Source: Chitinophagaceae bacterium PMP191F
Lineage (GTDB): Bacteria; Bacteroidota; Bacteroidia; Chitinophagales; Chitinophagaceae
Direction of reading: 5' to 3'
Assembly: GCA_001302245.1 (NCBI GenBank)
Contig: LGYU01000001.1
Coordinates: 1-64,000 of the forward strand
DNA length: 64,000 bases
This document shows positions 1 to 9,491 of this stretch, in pieces (positions within the stretch are counted from its first letter, which is position 1; each line of letters opens with the position of its first letter). The position numbers were made by a program, and so were the translations under genes. Below the pieces are notes generated by a model. The model had not been told where the DNA came from and searched no databases. It worked only from the letters and a program-made list of their open reading frames with translations.

Positions 1-2525
1 ACAGTTACAATCACGGTATCACCTCTTGGGTACCATGCATTGTCCCAGATATCCAGTCGCAGCATATAGGTACCCGCTACCAGGTTAGACAGTGTAGTAA
101 CCGGCGCATTGGGCGAACCGAATGTATACTGATCGGGTCCGCTTACTTTTACCCATTTGAACTGCTGAATAGGACCACGTGAATCGTATGCTGAACCATT
201 CAGTGTAGTGCTGTTGGTGGGCAGTGTTAAAGTAATATCCGGACCAGCGTCTACCGTGATCACCGGAGTAGATGGGGTGGTACCGCCTTTCACAGTTACA
301 ATCACGGTATCACCTCTTGGGTACCATGCATAATCCCAGATATCGAGACGGAACATATAAGTGCCGGCTGCCAGGTTAGACAATGTAGTTACCGGTGATC
401 CGGGCGAGCCAAATGTATATTGATCGGGACCACTCACTTTCACCCATTTGAACAACTGTATAGGGCCGCGTGAATCGTATGCTGAACCGTTCAGTGTGGT
501 ACTGTTGGCAGGCAGTGTTAAGGTGATATCCGGGCCTGCGTCTACCGTGATCAGCGGAGAAGTAACGGTTGAGGCTTTCACAGTTACAATCACCGTATCA
601 CTTTTTACGTTCCAGGCATTGTCCCACACATCAAAACGGAAAGAATAAGTGCCTGCTATCAGGTTGGTTATTGTGGTTACTGCAGATGACGGGCTGGTAA
701 TAGTGTATTGGGCTGGGCCGTCGATCTTTACCCATTTATATTGCTGAATGGGGCCGCGTGAATCGGAAGCTGAACCATTCAGTGTGGTACTGTTGGCGGG
801 TAATGTTACAATGATATCCGGACCAGCGTCTACTTTAATGATGGGGGCAGTGCCGCCTGTACTGTTATCGCCGTTGCTGGGAGCAGCGTTCACAACTACC
901 TGTACAGTAGCTGATGATGAAGTGCCGCTGTTGTCGGTTACTGCCAGCTTGAAAGTATAAGTACCCTGGGCAAGATTGGATACTGTAGTGGATACTGCTG
1001 ATGCATTGGCAATAGTGTATTGTGTTGGTCCGCTTACCCATGTCCAGGCATAAGATGTAATGGTGCCATCCGGGTCTTTGGAGGCAGAACCATCCAGTGT
1101 TACACTGCTAATAGGCAGGGTAATGGTGGCGTTATTGCCTGCATTGGCTACAGGTGGCTGGTTGGGCGCGGGGTTCACTACTACATTCACATTTGCAGAT
1201 GCACTTGCACCTGCATTGTCAGTAACAGTCAGTTTAAAGGTGTATGTACCCTGTACCAGGTTAGTCAGTGATGTGGTAGCGCCTGACGGAGCAGCGATGC
1301 TGTATTGTGAGGGGCCACTTACATACGACCAGGCATATGCTGAAATGGTGCCATCCGGATCTTTGGAGGCAGTACCATTGAGCGTGGTATTGTTGGTAGG
1401 CAATGTGATGCTGATATCAGAACCTGCGTTGGCTACAGGCGGCTGATTAGTGGCAGCACCGGTAGTTACTACTACTGATGTGGTATCGAGTGTCCACTCA
1501 GCGCGGTCGTCAATTACCTTTACTTCATAGCGGTAAGTTCCTGCAGCCCACAGTTGGCTTACATAAGCTTTACCATCTGTAGAAACTGCGTTTTGGATGG
1601 TGCCATAACCTGGACCATCAATTTTACGCCAAACATAACGAACTACTTTACCATCCTTATCGTATGATGCAGATGCATTCAGTGTGGCGGTACCGTTGCC
1701 AGTAGTAGTATTTTGTGAAACACCTGCAACTGCAACAGGACGAACATTCACCGGCAGGGTTCTGTTCTGACCCAGGAACCATTCATAGATATTGGGATTC
1801 TGCCAGGTATAACCTTCATCATACACACGTCCCCATATCCAGTGGTCGCCATCAGGCCAGATGGTCATATATGGTTTTACCGCAGGATTACAGTTGTTGA
1901 TGTTGGCAATGGCGCTGGTAGTACATCCTACGCCTACTGTACCGTCGTTACTGGCGTGGAAAGCCCATACCGGTAAGTTGGCTTTGGCAAAATTACACCA
2001 GTCAATACCCTGGCAGGTACCACAGGATACGCCAATGGCTGCAAAGCGTTTGGCGCTGGCCAGCGAACTACCGGCTGAGTACCATACACCACCGCCACCA
2101 AGGCTTAATCCCGTAAGGAAAACGCGGTTGGTGTCAACACTGAGGTTCTTTTTGGCATAGTTCAGCATTTCATCCACATAGAATGTGGGCCATGAACCGT
2201 AGTTGGGACTGAGCTGTGGCGTTAATACCAGGAACGTTTCTGTTTTACCATTCCAGGTAAAGGTCATGGTACTGCCGTTCTTGATGTTGTTAGGCGTACC
2301 ATTGTTAAGGATGTTGGGCAGGTCGGTTGTTCCGTTGCCTCGTTCGCCAATGCCATGGAGGAAGATGATGAGCGGATACTTCGTGTTGGTGTTGTAATTC
2401 GTTGGTTTATATTCATAAAACCCAATGAATACACCGTTTGAAGCAGTTAGTCCTTTTGCAATCTGCTGCGCGTGAGCCATTACAGAGCAGACACACAAGC
2501 ATAGGGCCACCAGTAGTTTTCTCAT
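1..2525 (-). CDS. Secreted esterase with PKD-like repeats, partial (3' end outside window)
   Basis: Reading the minus strand from ATG at 2525 gives an uninterrupted frame to base 1, about 841 residues with no stop, so the C-terminus is missing. Residues 1-20 form a signal peptide ending AHAQ. Residues about 25-255 are an alpha/beta-hydrolase of the secreted esterase type: an HGIGERGNG oxyanion-side motif near 57, nucleophile Ser141 in GLSLG, then HASNDGT and DGDHWIWGR carrying the likely Asp and His. Six PKD-like modules follow; the last three share a VDAGPDI start and are near-identical at DNA level with a 291-bp period. The next gene upstream on this strand (3031-7818) is a paralog with the same order of domains. 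A T9SS sorting domain is expected beyond the left edge but is not visible. The substrate is unknown; ester cleavage on polysaccharide is an inference from the neighbouring EPS locus. Confidence 0.85.
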   Translation of the reverse strand, partial: MRKLLVALCLCVCSVMAHAQQIAKGLTASNGVFIGFYEYKPTNYNTNTKYPLIIFLHGIGERGNGTTDLPNILNNGTPNNIKNGSTMTFTWNGKTETFLVLTPQLSPNYGSWPTFYVDEMLNYAKKNLSVDTNRVFLTGLSLGGGGVWYSAGSSLASAKRFAAIGVSCGTCQGIDWCNFAKANLPVWAFHASNDGTVGVGCTTSAIANINNCNPAVKPYMTIWPDGDHWIWGRVYDEGYTWQNPNIYEWFLGQNRTLPVNVRPVAVAGVSQNTTTGNGTATLNASASYDKDGKVVRYVWRKIDGPGYGTIQNAVSTDGKAYVSQLWAAGTYRYEVKVIDDRAEWTLDTTSVVVTTGAATNQPPVANAGSDISITLPTNNTTLNGTASKDPDGTISAYAWSYVSGPSQYSIAAPSGATTSLTNLVQGTYTFKLTVTDNAGASASANVNVVVNPAPNQPPVANAGNNATITLPISSVTLDGSASKDPDGTITSYAWTWVSGPTQYTIANASAVSTTVSNLAQGTYTFKLAVTDNSGTSSSATVQVVVNAAPSNGDNSTGGTAPIIKVDAGPDIIVTLPANSTTLNGSASDSRGPIQQYKWVKIDGPAQYTITSPSSAVTTITNLIAGTYSFRFDVWDNAWNVKSDTVIVTVKASTVTSPLITVDAGPDITLTLPANSTTLNGSAYDSRGPIQLFKWVKVSGPDQYTFGSPGSPVTTLSNLAAGTYMFRLDIWDYAWYPRGDTVIVTVKGGTTPSTPVITVDAGPDITLTLPTNSTTLNGSAYDSRGPIQQFKWVKVSGPDQYTFGSPNAPVTTLSNLVAGTYMLRLDIWDNAWYPRGDTVIVT

Positions 2526-2978
2526 AGAAGAAATAAAATTTAGCACTTTCACAGGTTATAAAAAATAAAATACCATACCCCACTCTTTCGAGTGGCAAAT
2601 ACACATAGAGAAATGACTGAATAAATGATTAATGGTTAAGAAAACTATCCCGTACGAACGATGAGAAATCTATCTGTTTCACAAAGAAGATGATAGATCT
2701 GATATCGAACTATAACCGTTTTGTACAGGGAAGAGGATTGTAATGGGTGTTAAAAAAGTTGCAATTACTATACCAATCTTGGTTAAGAAGCAACTCATTT
2801 TTATCAACAACAACAATAAATTATGTGCGTTAATTTTTTTCTGTCTGTGGATAGGGGTATACACAAAAATGATGTTCACATTCTCATCAAAACCAGATCA
2901 GCACTGGATTGCAAGGTAGTAAGCTCTTTTGCAATGTTATGCAGTTTTTGTGGAATTATAATACAGATTGACAAAAAT
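2526..2978. other. Gene-free spacer between tandem esterase genes
   Basis: About 450 bases, AT-rich, with no ORF I would defend. It should hold the promoter of the leftmost gene on the minus strand, but I see no convincing TTTG/TAnnTTTG pair. Short frames on both strands here have no recognisable content. Confidence 0.6.
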
Positions 2979-3012
2979 AAAAACGGGGTGGAATACTTTC
3001 CACCCCGTTTTT
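2979..3012 (-). terminator. Rho-independent terminator of the esterase/PKD gene
   Basis: A perfect 15-bp stem (2979-2993 with 2998-3012) encloses a 4-base loop, TACT. It has a GC-rich core, CGGGGTGG/CCACCCCG, flanked by A and T runs, so it could act in both directions. It lies 18 bases after the stop of the gene ending at 3031. Confidence 0.88.
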
Positions 3013-3030
3013 ATTGATAGACGTTGATGT

Positions 3031-6000
3031 TTACTGTTTTACAAATTTGGTAAGCATCCGTTTCTTATTGTCAATGTTCACTTCAATATAATAAATACCC
3101 GATAACAGGTTGGTTACAGGTACTGCAATATCCAGGAACGACTGTGTTTTGTATGTAGTAAACGTTTTAAGCAGTTTACCATTCATGTCAAAAATGGTGA
3201 CTTTTGTCAGGCCGAGTGTGTCGCTCATGCAGCGTAACCGCATGTTGGTAATGCTTACAACAGGATTGGGATATACCAGTAATGATTCTTCATTGCGAAG
3301 ATTATTGACCAGTGATACCTGTACACTGTCTTTGGCAGTAGCACCGCTGTTATCAGTTACAGTCAGTTCAAAGGTATAGATGCCGGGTTGCAGGTTGCTT
3401 ACCGTAGTTATTGCATTGGCAGCATTGGCAATGGTGGCTTTTCCCGGTCCTTCAATCTGTTTCCAGCTATAGGCGGTGATAGTACCATCAGGATCATACG
3501 ATTTGCTGCCATCCAATACTGCAGAGGTTGCAGGAATACCGATGGAAATATCCTTGCCTGCATTGGCTACCGGTTGGGTATTGGGTTTTGCCAGTACAGT
3601 AACTGTAACCTGTGCTTTTGCAGAAGCGCCTTTGTCATCCGTAACAGTTAATTCAAATACATAAGTACCTATCTGTACGCCCACTACAGTAGGAGTGGCA
3701 GTAGATGAATTAACAATGGTCAGGGCTCCCGGACCGCTGATCCTTGTCCAGCTGTAAGAAACGATCTGTCCGTCAGGATCATAAGATGCTGTGGCGTTTA
3801 GTGTAATAACAGGATTGGGCAGCACTACAGTGGTGTCTTTACCTGCATTGGCTACTGGTGGTTTATTGGGCGGAGGCAATACAGTTATGGTAACACTTGC
3901 GCTGGAAGAAGCACCCTCGTTATCGGTTACTGTCAGCCTGAACACGTACGTGCCCTGTGACAGATTACTCAGTGAAGGAGTGGCAGTAGTAGCATTGGCA
4001 ATACTGTATTGAGAAGGACCACTCACCCATGTCCACACAAAAGAAACAATTGTTCCATCGGGGTCATTGGATGCAGTACCGTTCAGTATAGTGCTGTTGG
4101 TAGGCAATTCCATTACGATGTCGCTGCCTGCATTAGCAATAGGTGCCTGGTTAGGCGCTTTATTCACAGTTACATTCACTGTAGCGCTGGTCGAGGCACC
4201 ATTATTATCAGTTACAGTTAGTTTGAATACATAGTTGCCCTGTACCAGGTTGTTGAGTGTGGTGGTGGCTGCACCGGTATTGGTAATGCTGTATTGCGAA
4301 GGTCCACTTACCCATGCCCATGCATAGGATGCAATAGTACCATCAGGATCATAAGAGGCAGTACCGTTCAGTGTAGTACTGTTAGTTGGTAAAGTAATGG
4401 TGATGTCAGAACCTGCATTGGCAACGGGTGGTTGATTAGGAGCGGGGTTTACAATCACTTTTACAGTAGTGCTGGTCGAAGCGCCGCTGTTATCAGTCAC
4501 TGTCAGTTTGAACACATAAGTGCCTTGTGCCAGGTTGGTAAGTGTAGTGGTGGCAGCAGCAGCATTGGTAATGCTGTACTGAGACGGTCCGCTTACCCAT
4601 GACCATGCATAGGATGCAATAGTACCATCAGGATCATAAGAGGCAGTACTGTTCAGCGTGGTACTGTTGGTAGGCAGGGTGATGGAAATATCACTGCCTG
4701 CATTGGCAACCGGCGGCTGATTAGGTGCTGCATTCACAATTACTTTTACAGTGGTACTGGCCGAAGCGCCACTGTTATCTGTCACTGTCAGATTGAACAC
4801 ATAAGTGCCTTGTGCCAGGTTGGTTAATGTTGTGGTTGCAGCGGAGGCATTGGTAATGCTGTACTGTGACGGACCGCTTACCCATGACCATGCATAGGCT
4901 GCAATGGTGCCATCAGGATCAGAAGAAGCAGTACCGTTCAGCGTGGTACTGTTGGTAGGCAGGGTGATGGAAATATCACTGCCTGCATTGGCAACTGGCG
5001 GCTGATTAGGTGCTGCATTCACAATTACTTTTACAGTGGTACTGGCCGAAGCCCCACTGTTATCAGTCACTGTCAGTTTGAACACATAAATGCCTTGTGC
5101 CAGGTTGGTTAATGTTGTGGTTACAGCGGAAGCATTGGTAATGCTGTATTGAGACGGTCCGCTTACCCATGCCCATGCATAGGATGCAATAGTGCCATCA
5201 GGATCATAAGAGGCAGTGCCGTTCAGCGTGGTACTGTTGGTAGGCAAGGTGATGGAAATATCACTGCCTGCGTTGGCAACAGGTACCTGATTTGATGCAA
5301 TGTTTACAGTTATATTCACTGTGGCCGAAGAGGAAGCACCGCTGTTATCAGTCACTGTCAGTTTGAACACATAAGTGCCTTGTGCCAGGTTGGTAAGTGT
5401 AGTGGTAGCAGCAGCAGCATTGGTAATACTGTACTGTGACGGTCCGCTTACCCATGCCCATGCATAGGATGCAATGGTGCCATCAGGATCAGAAGAAGCA
5501 GTACCGTTCAGCGTAGTACTGTTAGTTGGTAAAGTAATGGTGATGTCAGAACCTGCATTGGCAACGGGTGGTTGATTAGGAGCGGGGTTTACAATCACTT
5601 TTACAGTAGTGCTGGCCGAAGCGCCACTGTTGTCAGTTACAGTTAGTTTGAATACATACGTGCCCTGCGCCAGGTTGGTAAGTGTAGTGGTGGCAGCAGC
5701 AGCATTGGTAATACTGTATTGAGACGGTCCGCTTACCCATGCCCATGCATAGGATGCAATGGTGCCATCAGGATCAGAAGAAGCAGTACCATTTAATGTT
5801 GTATTGCTGGTCGGTAAAGTAATGGAAATATCACTGCCTGCATTAGCAACCGGCGGCTGATTAGGTGCTGCATTCACAATTACTTTTACAGTGGTACTGG
5901 CCGAAGCGCCACTGTTGTCAGTCACTGTCAGTTTGAACACATAAGTGCCCTGCGCCAGGTTGGTAAGTGTAGTGGTTGCAGCGGAGGCATTGGTAATGCT

Positions 6001-7818
6001 GTATTGAGACGGTCCGCTTACCCATGCCCATGCATAGGATGCAATGGTGCCATCAGGATCAGAAGAAGCAGTACCGTTCAGCGTGGTACTGTTAGTTGGT
6101 AAAGTAATGGTGATGTCAGAACCTGCATTGGCAACTGGTGGTTGATTAGGAGCGGGGTTTACAATCACTTTTACAGTAGTGCTGGCCGAAGCGCCACTGT
6201 TGTCAGTCACTGTCAGTTTGAACACATAAGTGCCTTGTGCCAGGTTGGTCAACGTTGTGGTGGCAGCAGCAGCATTGGTAATACTGTACTGAGACGGTCC
6301 GCTTACCCATGACCATGCATAGGATACAATAGTACCATCGGGATCAGAAGAAGCAGTACCATTCAATGTTGTATTGTTGGTCGGTAAAGTAATGGAAATA
6401 TCAGAGCCTGCATTGGCTATCGGGGGCTGGTTCACTCCGTTGGAGTTTACATTCACATTGATCGTTGCAGAAGAAGCCACACCCAGGTTATCAGTTACTG
6501 TCAATTTAAATTTATAGGTACCTGCTACCAGGTTGGTCAATGCAGTTACCGGCAGTGAAGGACTAACAATAGTGTATTGAGACGGGCCACTTACATACGA
6601 CCAAGCGTAGGAAGTGATCCCTTCAGGATCGTAAGAGGCAGTGCCATTCAGGGTTGTGCTGTTGGTAGGCAGGGTAATGGAAATATCAGAGCCTGCATTG
6701 GCAGTAGGTGGTGTATTGATATTGCCTCCGTTACTGACCACTACATTCACTGTATCCAACGACCAGTCTGCACGATCATCTATGGCTTTTACTTCAAATA
6801 CATAAGTGCCTGCCAGCCATAATTGTGATACTGTAGCAACGCCATTATCAGAGGTGGCATTGGTAATAGAGCCATATCCCGGCCCGCCGATCTTACGCCA
6901 TACATATCGTACCACCTTTCCGTCAGTATCGTAAGAAGCAGAACCGTTCAGTGTAACAACACCTGTACCGGTCGTAATGGCAAGATCAGCGCCTGCATTG
7001 GCTATAGGGCGTTTGTTGACAGGCAATGTTCTGTTCTGACCCAGGAACCATTCATACAGGTTAGGGTTTTGCCAGTCGTGTGCTGTGTCATAAACCCTTC
7101 CCCAGATCCAGTGGTCACCGTCGGGCCAGATGGTCATGTAAGGTTTAACTGCAGGATTACAGTTGTTGATTGCATTGATAGAATTGACTGTAGCGCTATA
7201 GTTTACCGTACCATCGTTGGATGCGTGCATTGCCCATGTAGGCAGGTTGGCATTAGCAATGTTACAGAAATTTACATATTGTTGGGTACCGCAGGAAATG
7301 CCGATAGCGGCAAATTTCTGGGCATTGGCCAGCGTAGCACCAGCGTATGACCATACGCCACCGCCACCAAGACTTAACCCGGTAAGATACACTCTGTTGG
7401 GGTCGTAGCTAAGGTTGGCCTGGGCATATTTGATCATTTCATCAGTATAGAAATTCTGCCAGGAGCCATAGTTGCCGCTTAACTGGGGCATCAGTACAAC
7501 AAAGCTTTCTGTTTTACCATTCCAGGTAAAGGTCATCTGGTTGCCATTTTTAATATTGGCAGCCAAACCATTGTTGAGGATGCTGGGAAGATCGGTAGTA
7601 CCATTGCCACGCTCACCAATACCATGCATGAAAATGATCAGCGGATACTTTTTAGAGGGATCGTAATTAGCTGGCTTAAATTCATAAAAGCCAATGAATA
7701 CGCCATTGGAGGCAGTAAGACTTTTCGCTGTTAATTGCGAATAGCTTTTAGAAGAGAATAGTGAAATAAGTACGATCAGGAAAAAGAACTTCCTACGCGA
7801 ATAGGTAGAGTTTTTCAT
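3031..7818 (-). CDS. T9SS type A secreted esterase with 13 PKD-like modules
   Basis: A 1595-residue secreted multidomain protein. Residues 1-28 are a signal peptide ending SYSQ. Residues about 32-265 form an alpha/beta-hydrolase with nucleophile Ser149 in GLSLG (147-151); Asp202 (ASNDGT) and His236 (DGDHW) are likely triad members. From about 271 come 13 modules, most of 95 residues starting PxANAGxD and carrying DPDG, VSGPSQY and LTVTDN motifs. The C-terminus has the YPNP start and FDMNGK / SGIYYIEV strands typical of a T9SS type A sorting domain, so the protein should be exported and anchored at the surface. Modules 3-10 are near-identical at the DNA level. It is paralogous to the partial gene downstream and terminates at the hairpin at 2979-3012. 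The substrate is unknown. Confidence 0.9.
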   Translation of the reverse strand: MKNSTYSRRKFFFLIVLISLFSSKSYSQLTAKSLTASNGVFIGFYEFKPANYDPSKKYPLIIFMHGIGERGNGTTDLPSILNNGLAANIKNGNQMTFTWNGKTESFVVLMPQLSGNYGSWQNFYTDEMIKYAQANLSYDPNRVYLTGLSLGGGGVWSYAGATLANAQKFAAIGISCGTQQYVNFCNIANANLPTWAMHASNDGTVNYSATVNSINAINNCNPAVKPYMTIWPDGDHWIWGRVYDTAHDWQNPNLYEWFLGQNRTLPVNKRPIANAGADLAITTGTGVVTLNGSASYDTDGKVVRYVWRKIGGPGYGSITNATSDNGVATVSQLWLAGTYVFEVKAIDDRADWSLDTVNVVVSNGGNINTPPTANAGSDISITLPTNSTTLNGTASYDPEGITSYAWSYVSGPSQYTIVSPSLPVTALTNLVAGTYKFKLTVTDNLGVASSATINVNVNSNGVNQPPIANAGSDISITLPTNNTTLNGTASSDPDGTIVSYAWSWVSGPSQYSITNAAAATTTLTNLAQGTYVFKLTVTDNSGASASTTVKVIVNPAPNQPPVANAGSDITITLPTNSTTLNGTASSDPDGTIASYAWAWVSGPSQYSITNASAATTTLTNLAQGTYVFKLTVTDNSGASASTTVKVIVNAAPNQPPVANAGSDISITLPTSNTTLNGTASSDPDGTIASYAWAWVSGPSQYSITNAAAATTTLTNLAQGTYVFKLTVTDNSGASASTTVKVIVNPAPNQPPVANAGSDITITLPTNSTTLNGTASSDPDGTIASYAWAWVSGPSQYSITNAAAATTTLTNLAQGTYVFKLTVTDNSGASSSATVNITVNIASNQVPVANAGSDISITLPTNSTTLNGTASYDPDGTIASYAWAWVSGPSQYSITNASAVTTTLTNLAQGIYVFKLTVTDNSGASASTTVKVIVNAAPNQPPVANAGSDISITLPTNSTTLNGTASSDPDGTIAAYAWSWVSGPSQYSITNASAATTTLTNLAQGTYVFNLTVTDNSGASASTTVKVIVNAAPNQPPVANAGSDISITLPTNSTTLNSTASYDPDGTIASYAWSWVSGPSQYSITNAAAATTTLTNLAQGTYVFKLTVTDNSGASTSTTVKVIVNPAPNQPPVANAGSDITITLPTNSTTLNGTASYDPDGTIASYAWAWVSGPSQYSITNTGAATTTLNNLVQGNYVFKLTVTDNNGASTSATVNVTVNKAPNQAPIANAGSDIVMELPTNSTILNGTASNDPDGTIVSFVWTWVSGPSQYSIANATTATPSLSNLSQGTYVFRLTVTDNEGASSSASVTITVLPPPNKPPVANAGKDTTVVLPNPVITLNATASYDPDGQIVSYSWTRISGPGALTIVNSSTATPTVVGVQIGTYVFELTVTDDKGASAKAQVTVTVLAKPNTQPVANAGKDISIGIPATSAVLDGSKSYDPDGTITAYSWKQIEGPGKATIANAANAITTVSNLQPGIYTFELTVTDNSGATAKDSVQVSLVNNLRNEESLLVYPNPVVSITNMRLRCMSDTLGLTKVTIFDMNGKLLKTFTTYKTQSFLDIAVPVTNLLSGIYYIEVNIDNKKRMLTKFVKQ
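4150..6430 (-). repeat. Tandem 285-bp coding repeats (PKD modules 3-10)
   Basis: About eight consecutive copies of a 285-base unit (95 codons) lie inside the 3031-7818 gene. The same stretch around caggttggtaagtgtagtgg recurs at steps of about 285. Copies differ at scattered, shared variant positions (for example SDISI versus SDITI, NPAP versus NAAP). This patchwork suggests gene-conversion-like homogenisation rather than independent divergence. Confidence 0.85.
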
Positions 7819-8176
7819 AAGGTTGATTTTACGGATTCAGGATCTATCGGATGTTCAAATCTGCGCCACGGGCGCGCATGCGAGTACAAAAACCTTACCA
7901 AGTAACGGTCAAAAGTCAATTTTCGGTACATGTAACCCCGGATTTTTTTTAATGTAAAATGGCAAATCGAGTGGTTCGTTTAGCCAGGTACGGGTTAAAA
8001 GTGGTAGGGTAAGCGGGTATTTTTGTTGCAAAATCGGGACCAATTAGATATATGGGGCATAAAGTGAATAAAATGTGAATAAACTTGAGCTGTTTATCAA
8101 TAATTAGGCGTATAAGAAATTGATAAATATCAATCAATGAAAATGCGGTTATTTTTCAAATTCGATAATAATTACA
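7819..8176. other. Gene-free upstream region of the esterase/PKD gene
   Basis: About 360 bases with no supportable ORF. A 62-codon minus-strand frame at 7949-8137 has no recognisable features. The region should carry the promoter and leader for the gene starting at 7818, but I find no clear TAnnTTTG element. Confidence 0.5.
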
Positions 8177-8208
8177 AATAAAAACGCTGCTTTTTCAGGT
8201 GCAGCGTC
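8177..8208 (-). terminator. Rho-independent terminator of the EPS minus-strand operon
   Basis: On the minus strand, ACGCTGC (8207-8201) pairs with GCAGCGT (8190-8184) around a 10-base loop and is followed by a T run. It lies 31 bases after the stop of the glycosyltransferase gene ending at 8238. Confidence 0.8.
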
Positions 8209-8237
8209 TATATTATAAATAAATACAATGAATAATA

Positions 8238-9455
8238 TCAGGAATGCTCCGTAGCTCCGTCCTGTGTAAAAGCTTTGGGTGTGTGCAGAAATTCTTTCCT
8301 GCTCACTTTCATAGAGAACAGCGCTTTTATAATAGAGAATGCCAGTGCAGGGACATGACTCAGTGCTTTTACAGTAGACCAGGAATAGAAATTGCGTGGA
8401 AGTGATACAATAAATACCAGCACATACATTACAGTGATGGTAAACCAGTAAATGTATGGAGGATATAAAATGGAAAATTTTGTAATGTATTCAATGCCGT
8501 ATACTACAAAAATAACAAAGTACACCAGCAGGAACAAAAGACGTGGAGGGGCCAGGTTGGAAAACAGCTTGTTCCAGTAGTCACGTGTTTTGGGAAGCGG
8601 GCCGCTTTTTTTGTCAAAAAATAAGCGCAGATGAATGATCTGCGACTCCAGCCAGCGGGTACGCTGGCGTTGGTACACAGCTCTGCTGGATACTTTTTCG
8701 TCTAATACATAGGCGTCTTCTATAAATTCAATACAGATATCAGCCTTCATCGTTTCAAAATCCACTTCACGATCGCAGGCCGGGTTGCCCAATATACCGG
8801 GTTTATTATAGATCTCTTTGAGCTTTTTAAACTCAAAGGCCATTCCGGAACCAATGGTGTTGGACGAAAAGCCCAGTGCGCGCTGCCCGCGGCGAAAGAT
8901 ATTGTTATTGATCTCCTCGCTCATAGCATCCAGCACAGCTACTGGTGTATTCTTGTTTTTAGCGATGCGGTGACATTGTGCGGCCCGGAACCCGCTGTTG
9001 AAAGCGGCATTTACTTTTTCCAGGCAGCCGGGCATCATAATATTATCGCCATCTACAATAATGGCAATATCATATTGATCTTCAGGAATATTATTCAGCA
9101 GGTAGTTCAGTGATCTGGCTTTGGAGCTTATCTCAAACTGCACTTCCATCACATGTACCGGTATGGCCCGCAATTGCTCAATGGTAGCGGGTTGTAGCTG
9201 GTCTGCAGCAATGAACACATCAAAATATGCTTCAGGATAATCGTGTGTTTTGGCTTTGCGGGCAGTGTTCAGGATAACCTCATCTTCTTTATAAGTAGGA
9301 ATCAGTACTGCAATCCTTTGTTTTCCAGGCTGCGTCTGGTATATTTTGGGGCGATACAATTTGCCGGCAACCGCTGTAACAAAAAAGTAAAGCGTATTGA
9401 TGGCCATGTAAATAAATAATACCAGAAAAAATATATGTAGTATACCTTGTATCAT
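8238..9455 (-). CDS. Membrane family 2 glycosyltransferase (processive-synthase type)
   Basis: A 405-residue inner-membrane glycosyltransferase with one N-terminal membrane segment (about 5-30), a cytoplasmic GT-A domain and about three C-terminal membrane segments (about 300-385). The GT-A domain shows IAVLIPTYKE, a DGDN metal-binding motif, an FIED catalytic-base region and QRTRW, the QxxRW motif of cellulose/hyaluronan synthase-like enzymes. It is last in a same-strand run with the genes at 9492, 10487 and 11697 (gaps of 36-53 bases) and is followed by a terminator. It probably adds sugars to the lipid-linked EPS repeat unit or polymerises it; the sugar donor cannot be told. Confidence 0.85.
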   Translation of the reverse strand: MIQGILHIFFLVLFIYMAINTLYFFVTAVAGKLYRPKIYQTQPGKQRIAVLIPTYKEDEVILNTARKAKTHDYPEAYFDVFIAADQLQPATIEQLRAIPVHVMEVQFEISSKARSLNYLLNNIPEDQYDIAIIVDGDNIMMPGCLEKVNAAFNSGFRAAQCHRIAKNKNTPVAVLDAMSEEINNNIFRRGQRALGFSSNTIGSGMAFEFKKLKEIYNKPGILGNPACDREVDFETMKADICIEFIEDAYVLDEKVSSRAVYQRQRTRWLESQIIHLRLFFDKKSGPLPKTRDYWNKLFSNLAPPRLLFLLVYFVIFVVYGIEYITKFSILYPPYIYWFTITVMYVLVFIVSLPRNFYSWSTVKALSHVPALAFSIIKALFSMKVSRKEFLHTPKAFTQDGATEHS

Positions 9456-9491
9456 GCTACGCTAACGTTTTTTGAGATACAATATTTTGTG

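Noticed and set aside
2679-2879. 66-codon minus-strand ORF in the spacer
   Set aside because: Low-complexity hydrophobic reading in AT-rich sequence with no family resemblance or convincing context.
4150-6430. Regularly spaced repeats that could suggest a CRISPR or satellite array
   Set aside because: The unit is 285 bases, in frame, and encodes PKD-like modules inside one long ORF; no short repeat/spacer structure.
7949-8137. 62-codon minus-strand ORF between the esterase and the EPS operon
   Set aside because: No signal peptide, motif or operon spacing; AT-rich composition gives such frames by chance.
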